Notes: a model not told the origin generated them from the sequence alone. A stretch of 45,785 bases of DNA from an uncultured Prevotellaceae bacterium (GCA_947306175.1 CAMZFV010000026.1:1-45785); one strand, 5' to 3'. Counted from the first letter of the stretch, positions 16,182-25,107 are shown. Numbers and translations are program-made.

Positions 16182-17354
16182 ATGATTAAAAACGGCATGA
16201 AAAAAGTCTTCTTTCTTGTGGTTATGATGCAGACAGCTGCTATCTGCTGGTCGGCTCCCGTCGATGAGATGACGGCCCAATCCACCGCACAGCAGTTCCT
16301 CCAGCGTCAAGTGGCTACGGGACGCTATATGGCATCCGCCACAGGTGCCCTCAATTTGTCCCAGACCGTAAAGGGCACGGCTAATGTGCCGTTGTATTAC
16401 GTCTTCAATAGCGGCAATGCCTTTGTGATTGTTTCGGCCGATGACCGTGCCGAGCCCATTCTGGGTTACGGCGATGGCACCATCACCGACCTGTCGCAGC
16501 TACCGTCCAATTTGCGCTACTGGCTCGAATGCTACAAGCGCCAGATGGACTTTCTTGTGGCTCACCCTGACGTGAAGGTTACAACCTCAGCGTCACGCAT
16601 GCCCCTGCGCGCCGGCACGACGGTTACACCGCTCATCAGCGCCAACTGGAGCCAGAACGCCCCCTACTGGATCGAGTGTCCCGCCTTTGGTACCGACACT
16701 TGCTACACGGGCTGTCCCGCCACCTCGCTGGCGATGGTTTTCCACTACTGGAAGTACCCCAAGCAGCAGACGCCCGCCGTTCCCTCCTATCTGATGCCTT
16801 CCTATGGCGTCACCTTGCCCGAGCTGCCCCCCACGGTCTTTGATTGGGACAATATGATTGACGACTACACGGGCAGTTACACGCCCGAGCAGGCCACGGC
16901 TGTCGCCCACCTGATGCGCTACATCGGTCAGGTCGAGGAGATGGACTATACCATCAGCGGCAGCGGCGCCTACCTCAACGACATCCAACGCGCCGTCAAG
17001 TTCTTTGAGTATGACCAGAACGCCCAGATGCTCTTCAAGAGCGATGAACTGGGCTATGAGAACTACAGCGATACGCAGTGGGGCAACTACATCCAGACCG
17101 AATTGACTGCCGGGCGCCCCATCGTCTATTGTGCCTACGACAACACGACGGGTGCTGGCCACGCCTTCAATGTCGATGGCTATGACGCCACCGATGGCAC
17201 TTACCACATCAACTGGGGCTGGAACGGCCGTGGCAACGGCTATTTTGTCCTCAACGCCTTCTCCTACAGCGACTATACTTTTGGCACCGCCCAGCATTTT
17301 GTCAAACAACCTTTTTTAGAAACAACTGAATTATCTGATATTTCTGAGGGCTGA
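16182..17354 (+). CDS. C10-family cysteine protease lacking C-terminal domains (protease 3)
   Basis: A 390-aa secreted protease. The start at 16182 is the first ATG after the promoter; ATG 16197 (MKKVFFLVVM) is an equally good signal-peptide start. Spi propeptide features (VIVSADDRAEPILGYGDG) are followed by Cys178 in TGCPATSLAMV, His327 in GHAFNVDGYD and HINWGWNGRGNGYF, so all active-site parts are present. Unlike the other three C10 proteins it has no Ig/Fn3 or dockerin region. Homology ends at about LNAFSYSDYTFGTAQHF, where the others continue with MVxGIxPP. The final residues (VKQPFLETTELSDISEG) are read from sequence resembling the AGACAAC repeat module (TTTTGTCAAACAAC, 17297-17310). I infer a repeat-linked truncation that leaves the catalytic domain nearly whole. 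Confidence 0.9.
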   Translation: MIKNGMKKVFFLVVMMQTAAICWSAPVDEMTAQSTAQQFLQRQVATGRYMASATGALNLSQTVKGTANVPLYYVFNSGNAFVIVSADDRAEPILGYGDGTITDLSQLPSNLRYWLECYKRQMDFLVAHPDVKVTTSASRMPLRAGTTVTPLISANWSQNAPYWIECPAFGTDTCYTGCPATSLAMVFHYWKYPKQQTPAVPSYLMPSYGVTLPELPPTVFDWDNMIDDYTGSYTPEQATAVAHLMRYIGQVEEMDYTISGSGAYLNDIQRAVKFFEYDQNAQMLFKSDELGYENYSDTQWGNYIQTELTAGRPIVYCAYDNTTGAGHAFNVDGYDATDGTYHINWGWNGRGNGYFVLNAFSYSDYTFGTAQHFVKQPFLETTELSDISEG

Positions 17355-17520
17355 CGCGCAGTTGATTATAAACTACGAATTACACGAATTATACTAAATG
17401 GGCTGACGCGCTCCTTTTTCAGACAACAGTGACAACATGAATAGACAAGTTGGGACAACTATATCAATGGTTGTCCCCATTTGTTTTATAAAGTTGTCTG
17501 AGTTGTCTGAATGTGTCTGG
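17297..17520. repeat. Repeat region after protease 3 (AGACAAC modules, boundary motifs, hairpin)
   Basis: Contains TTTTGTCAAACAAC at the gene end (17297-17310) and GGGCTGACGCGCAG (17349-17362). Next are ACTACGAATTACACGAATT (17372-17390, related to 4182) and a second GGGCTGACGCGCTCC (17400-17414). A full AGACAAC module follows with arms GGGACAAC (17452-17459) and GTTGTCCC (17470-17477), followed by CATTTGTTTTATAA. The hairpin plus T-rich end could terminate transcription of protease 3. Confidence 0.75.
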
Positions 17521-17590
17521 TATAAAGGGTGTTATCGGCTGGGTGGTTGTTAATTTATTGTAAATAGTGAATTTTTTTAACTGAAAATGC

Positions 17591-17620
17591 TTGTTGGAAT
17601 AAAAAATGTAGTTATCTTTG
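17591..17620 (+). promoter_or_regulatory. Promoter of secreted-protein operon 1
   Basis: TTG (17591-17593), 19-bp spacer, TATCTTTG (17613-17620). The surrounding bases (TTGTTGGAATA... and TTATCTTTGnCG) match those at 24904-24933, so both operons share a promoter type. The leader to the orphan ORF is about 185 nt, and to the first full gene about 380 nt. Confidence 0.75.
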
Positions 17621-17810
17621 CCGTTTGCATAGAGTACATTAGCTAGAGAAAGGTATATGATGCAAATTGGAGGAAGTGATGTGGTGATTAGCCTTGCCCC
17701 CATTTTCATACACTTTTTTGCTGGATAAGATGATGCTCTGGCGAACAAACCAATGATAAACAATGAGATATAGACTATAAACCTATTATTTTTTTTAAAT
17801 CCAAAAAAAG

Positions 17811-17918
17811 ATGAGAAACAAACTAACAATTATCTTGTTTGGCCTGCTCTTAGCAGTAGGCTGGACCAACACAGCCTCGGCACAGCTGTTGCCGAAGGAA
17901 AGAAGACTGCAATTGTGA
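17811..17918 (+). pseudogene. Orphan signal-peptide ORF, remnant of a gene like that at 25108
   Basis: Encodes 35 residues: a signal peptide MRNKLTIILFGLLLAVGWTN followed by TASAQLLPKERRLQL and stop. The first 20 residues are nearly identical to those of the 508-aa protein at 25108, and the DNA around the start codon (AAAGATGAGAAACAAACTAAC) is conserved too. It sits at the same distance from the same promoter as that gene, so it is best read as the 5' remnant of a paralogue whose body is gone. The next gene (18004) supplies its own signal peptide. Alternatives are a leader peptide that controls the operon, or a small secreted peptide of about 10 residues. Confidence 0.7.
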
Positions 17919-18003
17919 GCAATCTATTGGAAATCAAACCTTTTTACAGCCTTCAAATAACAACTATATATTGAAACTACTTATTTTTAATTTTTTATTG
18001 AAT

Positions 18004-21000
18004 ATGAAAAAGAAACTAACATTTTTGATGGCTGTCCTGCTCTTAGCAGTGGGATGGTCAAGTACGGCATCTGCCCAGGCCTATGTCTTGACGGCAGATG
18101 ACATGAAGACTTGGCAGTACAAGTGGCTCCCGCAAGGAGCGACTGACTCCGTCTCTACAAACTATGTGGAGCTCAATGCCAAGACTGGCAAGTATTACGC
18201 TCCCGAAGTGACCGATGCTTACCAGATTTATGACCTGTTGAGGGCGGTCTATATGGACAAGCGCCTCCCTGGCCCTTACTACAGTGCCTACACCAGCACG
18301 GGTGTGCGCGAGGATCCCACCTACTACGGTGGTATCGAGGGTGGCTGGAACATCCCCTACGGGACAAACAGCTCGTCATCAACAACTACCTATGATGACA
18401 TTGTCATCTATCTTGCTGCAACTTATTCCGACGAGCTAGATGATGCCTGCGTTTCGTCAATTCAGATTATTGCTGATGGAACCACCATCTCGACCTTGAC
18501 CACCAGTAATATCAACTCATCGCCCAACGGATGGACAATATCGGGTACTTGGTCTACCTGGAATGGTTACTTTTATACTTCAAGCTCCACCAACAGACTT
18601 ACTTTTAACGGCGACCTGCTTGCAGGCTACAGCAGTGTTCAGGTAAAAGTCACTGGTTACCATTACAATTACAGTTACGATGATGGTTATACTTATGTTT
18701 ACGTCAATGGTGAAGGCGGACGTTTTGGTTCCTCGTCTGGCACAGGCACTTGGGACATCGACTATATTACAACGAGCACAGCTACGACCACGCCGACCGA
18801 TGTGTTGATCCGCACACGTGACACGGGTTACAATACCGACTATACTCTTATAAACGATATCACTATTAAGGATGGTAACACGACACTTTACAGATGGAGT
18901 GCAAGTTCCAATGGCACAAACTTGAACGGCGGTTATGGAAGTCAAACGTTAAGCCGTTATAATAGTTATTATTACTACATGAGCGGTGGCGGCACCATCC
19001 GCATTCCTGCCGAGAAGTTTGCCGGTCACAATCAGATAACCGTATCAGTAACAGGTGATGGTTATTTCTATATTTGCGACAGGCCGCTCAATACTTCTAC
19101 TGGAACAATCAGTTGGACAACTGTCACCAGTACTTATACCTGCACCATCAACTTCCCGACTGTAGTTCCCAACAACACCTACAGGCCCGAGCATGAGGGT
19201 TACACCGCACTGGTGGTTTCGGTAAAGAATAACGCCAAGCCTCTCAAGGAGGACTTGAATTTCTACCACGGTGCATGTCAATACACCACTAAGGACTCTG
19301 TCATCAACTACATCTCCAGGAACATCAAGAGCGTGAAGCTGTTGACCGACGGTCTGCGCATCGGTGCCGGCGACAGTGTCGGCACGGTATTCAACTGCGA
19401 CGGTACCTACAACAAGTTCTTCTTCCTGGGCAAGGGCCGCGCCCGCAAGAAATCGAGCGGCGTGCTGACCTCTATTGGTAACACCTCTGCCGGCTGGCCC
19501 AGCTACGCCTGCGAGGAGGTACCCTTCAAGTTCATGTATGAGCAGTTCAGCCCCACTACAGGCGACGAAGGCGATGAGATCACCGACTTCTACATCGAGA
19601 TGATGGACGGTGCCGTCTATGACATTGTGCATGACTGTGCATCGGTAATCCAGAACGGTCACCAGTTCTCGATGTCGGGCAACAAGGGAACCCAGCAATA
19701 TGCTATGTCGGGTATGAACTTCTTTATCCCCGACAACCGATTGAAGTTCTGGTCGACGATCGATACGGTTGCAACATACACCGATGGCTCTGCCGCCTGG
19801 ACTGAGACTGTTGATGGCCGTGACATGAACCCCTATATGCGAGCCAATGCCACCGGCAAGACCGGGGTTGCCTTTAACACTGCAGCTTACTTTGCCGTCG
19901 ACTATGCCAACTACAATCCCAAGTTCCCACCCAGGGTAGGCCTCTATCTGCTGACGCTGGATGCTGAGGCATTCCCCTGTGCGGACTATGCGAATCCCGG
20001 CAACACCAACTACACGGTGACCCTCGACTGGACCTCGTCGCTGAATGAGATGTCGGGTGGTGACGTGCCTCAAAAGTACGTCATCTATGAGGTGAAGACC
20101 GATACCCTGGGTAATGAGTATCTGGATAGCATCGACATCGTTACTAACGAGACGCACTACGACTTCAACGGCAAGCTGTGGCCGCAGACCGATTACAGCC
20201 AGACCCACACCTACATCATCAAGGGCTGGCCCATCGACAGTGACCATCCCTCGTTCATCGCATGGAGTAACCAGGATCCCATTGTCATCCCGGGTCTGAA
20301 AGACTTCCTGGCTCTGTCACTCGACCACTACGAGAGCGACTTTGACGTGCCCAACATGCAGAACTGGTACCGCAACTTCTTGAACGTCAACAATGAGAAC
20401 GACGCCAACGGTCTAACCACCGACAGCATCTACCGGGGATACAATGTATTCAACCTCATGCGCTATGAGAACCGCGACAGCACCATTACGACGCAAGTTG
20501 CTCAGATCGTCTTTGAGAACTTGTCCAACGGTACGGTGAGATACACCATCAATTATGTAGATGAGAACGGTAATCCCACCCAAGATATCGAGGCCGCCAA
20601 GTATCAGCTGGCTGCCATGAATATCCCCACCACGGGCATCTTGACGGTTGAGGCCGATGGCGACATCATCATCCAGCCCAACGGCTACGATGTGAACTTC
20701 CTGAGCATCACGGTGACGACCAACGGCAGCCCCAGCTACAACAGGACCTGGACCGCGTCAAGCAACAACCTGCCCACCGGATGGAGCGTTTCCGCCGGCT
20801 CGCAGTGGATTAAGCTAGGTGATGCTTACTACCTCGAGGGTAACGGCTACATCCTGATTCCCGCCAGCACGATTGGTACCTACACCACCGCTACGGTGAC
20901 CATCAACGCCTATGGTGACGCCGGTAAGACCGCCAAGATCAAGGTGAACGGTTCCGGCAAGACCATCTTGAACGGCGAGGAGAACGCTAAGGACTACACC

Positions 21001-21141
21001 TGGACCGTTACCAAGGGCAGCAAGGCCCCCAGAAGCTCCTCGAGCCCAAGGCCCCGTGCGGGAAGGAATGTTGATGCTAAGGCACAGGACAATGCTAACA
21101 GCAACAATGTCACTTTGAACAAAGCTACTAATAACAACTAA
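18004..21141 (+). CDS. Large secreted beta-rich protein of unknown function (operon 1, gene A)
   Basis: A 1045-aa protein. The start at 18004 gives signal peptide MKKKLTFLMAVLLLAVGWSS ending TASAQA. I recognise no enzyme motif. Three segments look like copies of one beta-sandwich module: residues about 122-255, 259-382 and 899-1006. Each has Trp/Ser-rich strands, a GxIxIPA-type strand, VxVTxxGxG and a closing VNG...TWTV. The same module occurs in the protein at 25108. The middle (about 385-890) is rich in Tyr, Asp and Asn and includes an Fn3-like part (YTVTLDWTSSLNEM). The C-terminus is a low-complexity Ser/Pro/Arg then Asn-rich tail, without a recognisable T9SS sorting domain. It is translated 14 bp ahead of the T9SS protein at 21156. 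Likely exported; adhesin-like is a guess. Confidence 0.8.
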   Translation: MKKKLTFLMAVLLLAVGWSSTASAQAYVLTADDMKTWQYKWLPQGATDSVSTNYVELNAKTGKYYAPEVTDAYQIYDLLRAVYMDKRLPGPYYSAYTSTGVREDPTYYGGIEGGWNIPYGTNSSSSTTTYDDIVIYLAATYSDELDDACVSSIQIIADGTTISTLTTSNINSSPNGWTISGTWSTWNGYFYTSSSTNRLTFNGDLLAGYSSVQVKVTGYHYNYSYDDGYTYVYVNGEGGRFGSSSGTGTWDIDYITTSTATTTPTDVLIRTRDTGYNTDYTLINDITIKDGNTTLYRWSASSNGTNLNGGYGSQTLSRYNSYYYYMSGGGTIRIPAEKFAGHNQITVSVTGDGYFYICDRPLNTSTGTISWTTVTSTYTCTINFPTVVPNNTYRPEHEGYTALVVSVKNNAKPLKEDLNFYHGACQYTTKDSVINYISRNIKSVKLLTDGLRIGAGDSVGTVFNCDGTYNKFFFLGKGRARKKSSGVLTSIGNTSAGWPSYACEEVPFKFMYEQFSPTTGDEGDEITDFYIEMMDGAVYDIVHDCASVIQNGHQFSMSGNKGTQQYAMSGMNFFIPDNRLKFWSTIDTVATYTDGSAAWTETVDGRDMNPYMRANATGKTGVAFNTAAYFAVDYANYNPKFPPRVGLYLLTLDAEAFPCADYANPGNTNYTVTLDWTSSLNEMSGGDVPQKYVIYEVKTDTLGNEYLDSIDIVTNETHYDFNGKLWPQTDYSQTHTYIIKGWPIDSDHPSFIAWSNQDPIVIPGLKDFLALSLDHYESDFDVPNMQNWYRNFLNVNNENDANGLTTDSIYRGYNVFNLMRYENRDSTITTQVAQIVFENLSNGTVRYTINYVDENGNPTQDIEAAKYQLAAMNIPTTGILTVEADGDIIIQPNGYDVNFLSITVTTNGSPSYNRTWTASSNNLPTGWSVSAGSQWIKLGDAYYLEGNGYILIPASTIGTYTTATVTINAYGDAGKTAKIKVNGSGKTILNGEENAKDYTWTVTKGSKAPRSSSSPRPRAGRNVDAKAQDNANSNNVTLNKATNNN

Positions 21142-21155
21142 ACACGATATAAGCG

Positions 21156-24100
21156 ATGAAAAAGATATATATGATTCTGGCAGCCATGACGCTGCTCTCG
21201 ATGTCGCTTAATGCGCAAACGAAAGTTGATCAGATAGAAAGGACGTCTCAACATAAAGCGCCCACCGAGAAGTTTGTCGGCAACAGGGGTTCAGGCTCAT
21301 TAAGGGCTTCCACCACGCCGATAACACCCCCATACACTGACTATTTTGAATACTTTGACGACTTCTGGGAAGTCATTGATGTCAGAGGTGATGGTAATAC
21401 ATGGGCACAATATGATGATTCAGACCGCTATAGTGCACGTTATAGCTATAGCTCAAGCTATGCTGCCGACGACTGGCTCGTTACACCACCTGTTTATCTC
21501 GAAGCAGGAAAGATCTATAAGTTCTCCATTGATGCCAGGGTTTATAGTTCTAATTATCCCGAAAAAATGGAGGTGAAATTGGCATCTGGTCATACAGCAA
21601 GTGCTCTAAGTAATGGAACGACTGTCATTGCTGAACGAGAGTTGACAAATACTTCTTACTCCACCCTCGCTAACGATGGTGTGACTGTAAGTACATCAGG
21701 TTACTACTACTTTGGTATTCATGCTACCTCGGCTAAAAACCAGTACTATCTGTATGTCTCTAACTTTGCCATCAAGCGTATGCACGATTTAGCAGTTTAC
21801 TTGAGTGCTCCTCATACAAGTAATGCAGGCGGTACCGTCACCATGGTGGCTACTGTTTACAATCCTGGCGCATCTGCTGAGACGGGCTATTCTATAAACT
21901 TTACCGCCAACGGCACCTCTATTGAGACCAGAATGTTTAACACGCCATTGGCTGCTGGGGACGTCACCACTTTCCCGGTTGAATATACCTCCAACGCCAG
22001 TGATGAAGGGCAAACGGTAAACTTCGGTGCCACTTTAACTTGTGATGATGACGACAACCCAGTCAACAATACAACTACGACCTCCACATTGTTAACTACT
22101 ACTGCCTTGCTGCCCCCCGTAAATGTGCAGGCGACAGGTGGTGAGCAAAGCGGAACCATGAGATGGAATGCACCTGCCATTGCACCTGAAAGTGTTACTG
22201 AGGACTTTGAATATGCCTACGTCTTCCCGCCATTCTCGACTGGTGGTATCACTTCCACTGTGCATACGGGTGCTTTTGGTGACTGGGGCCTCTATGATCC
22301 AACTGGTGCACCAGTTTATGGATCGACAGATGAAGACTTCCCTAACGAAGGCGAGCCGCACGCTTGGTTTGTATTCAACCCCACATTGATGGGGTCAAGC
22401 TCGACTGCTCATAGTGGTGACCAGTATCTGGAAACGGTTTGCCCGCTTTCGTCCTATGGCGCTTCCAACCACTGGCTGATTTCGCCCGAGCTGAGTGGCA
22501 ATGCACAAACCATCACTTTCTACGATAGTGAGTTTACTACGGATTGGGGCGAAGAGAAATTTACAGTGTGGGTTTCAACAACCGATAACAATCCTTCAAG
22601 TTTCACGCAAAGAATTGGTAATTACAGCGTTGACCATACAGATTGGCAACTGCGAACAATATCGCTGCCAGCCGGCGCTAAGTACTTCGCTATTCAGCAT
22701 ACGTCTAACAACGTCTTCGGTTTGAGGATTGACGACATTACTTATAAAGCTGCTCCTGTTAATCCGGAATACTATAACGTTTATCTGGATGGCCAGTTTG
22801 TAGTTAACGTGGATAGCAACACTTTTACTTACACATTTAGTAATGTAAGTACAGGTGAGCACCAGTGCGCAGTCAGCGCCGTTTATCCTGATGGCGCAGA
22901 ATCGGAATTAGAACCCGCTACTTTCACTGCTACACCTGCTGTTCCCGTGCTGACAGCTCCCGAGAACGGCACTACCGTCAACGTGGGCACCAACAGCGGC
23001 CTGGGTGCGAAGAAGGATATCACCGTCAGCGGTGCCAACTTGACCGAGAACTTGACCGTCAGCGTGAGTGGCACGGGCTTCCGTGTATCACCCACGACCC
23101 TGACCGCCGACGCTGTCAATGGCGGCACGACCATTACAGTGACCTATATCGGCACCAATCCCAATGCACAAGGCACGCTGACCATCAGCAGCGGCGAGGT
23201 GAGCGTTACCGTTAACCTGACTGCCAGCTACAGCACCGGTATTGCTCCCACGGTACACGGTATGGTACGCATGGGTACGCTGCCCATCGTGGATCAGTTC
23301 GCCGAGAAGATTCCCGATACCAACGACCACCCCTACCGCTACACCTACTTCCTGCAACTGGCTGCACGCGACACGATTACCAGTAGTCCTGCACGCGTGC
23401 CCGTTCAGCACACCGGTGCCGATATCCAGGGTTATTACTATAAGGCCCAGATGAAGGGCGACACCGATCCCACCAACTTCCTGGCTCCCAATATGCTGAC
23501 CGCCGAGGTTGATATGAACCTGTCGCCCGCCAGTGCACCCTACTTCTACACCATCAACAGTGTGAAGAACGGCGTGCCCAGCAAGGCTGACGATTACACA
23601 TCCTACCTGAGCGTGCTGCAGCGTCGTGAGGCCGGTGACTACCAGGAGATGCAGGAAAAGTATAACAACGAGATTGAGAATCCCTATCTGAAAAAGACTT
23701 ATGAGTCCGGTAAGTATGACTTCGTCGATTACCGCACTGTCACTGCCGAAGCTTCGACCGACTACCTCTCCTATGCGCCCATCGTTTGGACCAAGGGTAT
23801 CGACCGTCACTACTACACCAGCGACTCGCTGCACAACAGCTACGGCGCTCCGTTGTGGGAGGTGCGTGCCGGTAGCGTGACCATGGATAAGCCGGAATTT
23901 GAACGCATGGCCAAGATTGTCAATGGACAAGTCCAATGGAATCCCTATGTGAACTGGTATGACGAGAACAATCAGGCTTGTAGCCAGTTTGCAGTCAGGA
24001 GCATCCATGCCACTGGTATCCTGCCCGTGGGCAACATCGAGTATGAGCCTTATATGTTCCGCCTCTGGGTTATCTGCGACGGTCTGCGCAACTTTACGCA

Positions 24101-24554
24101 GGATCCCAAGACCGGTGAAGCAGTGAACGATCCTGATGCCGACCGCACCAGTCCCAGGCTCCTTGACACCAAGTATTGCCATGGTGCTGATGACCTGTCT
24201 TATGACATTGTCATAGACTATAACGATATGACCAAGAACATCTACTTCGGTGGCCTCAACAATATCGAGCCCACGTTCCTGGTTCGCTTCTACTACGTTG
24301 TGAAGGGATATCAGGAGCCTGTGGACGGTTCTCGCGCCGAAGCTGATGACCATGTAGGCTATGTTGCTGAGGTTGAGGGTGATCCCGATGATCCATTTAC
24401 CGCTATTGTAGAGCTGTCACCCGATGCCGTGGTGGTAGAGCAGATCTTCTACAACGTTCAGGGTATGCAGAGCGACAAGCCCTTCGATGGCATCAACATC
24501 GTCGTGACCCGCTACAGCGACGGCTCAACCTTGACCACCAAGGTGGTGCGTTGA
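21156..24554 (+). CDS. Choice-of-anchor J / T9SS-sorted surface protein (operon 1, gene B)
   Basis: A 1132-aa exported protein with signal peptide MKKIYMILAAMTLLSMSLNAQ. Residues about 60-205 form a choice-of-anchor J (cleaved-adhesin-like) domain with DDWLVTPPVYLEAG. Residues about 208-320 are a CARDB-like domain (HDLAVYLSAP). A second anchor J domain spans about 345-530 (HWLISPELSG), then Fn3-like (YYNVYLDGQFV) and an Ig-like domain (VSGANLTENLTVSVSG) also found in proteases 2 and 4. About 700-1080 is unassigned. The end (YNVQGMQSDKPFDGINIVV ... TKVVR) is a type A T9SS sorting tail, so it should be carried across the outer membrane and attached to the surface. Paralogue of the protein at 26648. 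Confidence 0.87.
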   Translation: MKKIYMILAAMTLLSMSLNAQTKVDQIERTSQHKAPTEKFVGNRGSGSLRASTTPITPPYTDYFEYFDDFWEVIDVRGDGNTWAQYDDSDRYSARYSYSSSYAADDWLVTPPVYLEAGKIYKFSIDARVYSSNYPEKMEVKLASGHTASALSNGTTVIAERELTNTSYSTLANDGVTVSTSGYYYFGIHATSAKNQYYLYVSNFAIKRMHDLAVYLSAPHTSNAGGTVTMVATVYNPGASAETGYSINFTANGTSIETRMFNTPLAAGDVTTFPVEYTSNASDEGQTVNFGATLTCDDDDNPVNNTTTTSTLLTTTALLPPVNVQATGGEQSGTMRWNAPAIAPESVTEDFEYAYVFPPFSTGGITSTVHTGAFGDWGLYDPTGAPVYGSTDEDFPNEGEPHAWFVFNPTLMGSSSTAHSGDQYLETVCPLSSYGASNHWLISPELSGNAQTITFYDSEFTTDWGEEKFTVWVSTTDNNPSSFTQRIGNYSVDHTDWQLRTISLPAGAKYFAIQHTSNNVFGLRIDDITYKAAPVNPEYYNVYLDGQFVVNVDSNTFTYTFSNVSTGEHQCAVSAVYPDGAESELEPATFTATPAVPVLTAPENGTTVNVGTNSGLGAKKDITVSGANLTENLTVSVSGTGFRVSPTTLTADAVNGGTTITVTYIGTNPNAQGTLTISSGEVSVTVNLTASYSTGIAPTVHGMVRMGTLPIVDQFAEKIPDTNDHPYRYTYFLQLAARDTITSSPARVPVQHTGADIQGYYYKAQMKGDTDPTNFLAPNMLTAEVDMNLSPASAPYFYTINSVKNGVPSKADDYTSYLSVLQRREAGDYQEMQEKYNNEIENPYLKKTYESGKYDFVDYRTVTAEASTDYLSYAPIVWTKGIDRHYYTSDSLHNSYGAPLWEVRAGSVTMDKPEFERMAKIVNGQVQWNPYVNWYDENNQACSQFAVRSIHATGILPVGNIEYEPYMFRLWVICDGLRNFTQDPKTGEAVNDPDADRTSPRLLDTKYCHGADDLSYDIVIDYNDMTKNIYFGGLNNIEPTFLVRFYYVVKGYQEPVDGSRAEADDHVGYVAEVEGDPDDPFTAIVELSPDAVVVEQIFYNVQGMQSDKPFDGINIVVTRYSDGSTLTTKVVR

Positions 24555-24557
24555 TAG

Positions 24558-24659
24558 GCATTAGGCTTTAGGTGTTAGGCATTAGGGACTTCCACACTCT
24601 ATAGACCTGACGCCAATAAAATCAGGGCTCGCTATCAAATAGCGGGCTCTGATTTTTTT
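24558..24659 (+). terminator. Heptad tract and terminator ending operon 1
   Basis: Four heptads GCATTAG, GCTTTAG, GTGTTAG, GCATTAG (24558-24585) follow the stop directly, then ACTTCCACACTC. A rho-independent terminator follows: stem 24621-24634 (ATCAGGGCTCGCTA) pairs with 24640-24653 with two G-U wobbles, loop TCAAA, then a run of seven T. The whole block is almost identical to 29885-29985. Confidence 0.9.
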
Positions 24660-24735
24660 AGTTTAAAAACGACCCAAACAACAATTAATAGAATAAACAA
24701 GAAATGCAATTAACGTAGCTATTAGCTGTCAGCTT

Positions 24736-24820
24736 GGCATCCGCTCTAAAGTAAATAGAAGATTGTTGTTGATGTTGTTCAATGTTGTAAATGTTGTTTG
24801 ACAAAAAGAGTGGAGATGCC
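24736..24820. repeat. 85-bp element with inverted ends in the gap between operons
   Basis: Left end GGCATCCGCTCT (24736-24747) and right end AGAGTGGAGATGCC (24807-24820) are imperfect inverted repeats built from the boundary motif. The interior, read on the minus strand, is the AGACAAC-type module (TTTTTGTCAAACAAC, ACAACATT repeats). Two heptad-like units (GCTATTA, GCTGTCA) precede it. No coding potential was found in 24660-24900. Confidence 0.7.
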
Positions 24821-24903
24821 TGCTTAGGATAGAGATATACGTGTTTTCTTATGGAAATCGGTTATTTTGTCATGAATAACACATCTTTTGTATATTGAAA
24901 ACG

Positions 24904-24933
24904 TTGTTGGAATAGAATTAGTGGTTATCTTTG
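24904..24933 (+). promoter_or_regulatory. Promoter of secreted-protein operon 2
   Basis: TTG (24904-24906), 19-bp spacer, TATCTTTG (24926-24933), the same elements and spacing as at 17591-17620. The leader to ATG 25108 is about 170 nt. Confidence 0.75.
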
Positions 24934-25107
24934 GCGCATGAATAGTACAATAGCCAAATTCAAGTTAATGGGTAGTATCAGGATGTTTTAGTATCATCGA
25001 TGTAAGACCCATAAGCATGGATGGATGATAAAATGTATTGTATACCAACGACTTAACTAATATTCGAGTGTTAAACAGATTATATTAATTTAATTCTGAA
25101 TAGAAAG

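Noticed and set aside
17464..17829. 121-aa minus-strand open frame in a gap
   Set aside because: It runs through the AGACAAC repeat and the conserved promoter and overlaps the orphan signal-peptide start; no family features, so likely chance.
19045..20247. 400-aa minus-strand open frame
   Set aside because: Antisense to the gene at 18004, with the same shadow composition.
23088..24353. 421-aa minus-strand open frame
   Set aside because: Antisense shadow of the T9SS protein at 21156; no signal peptide, domain or promoter.
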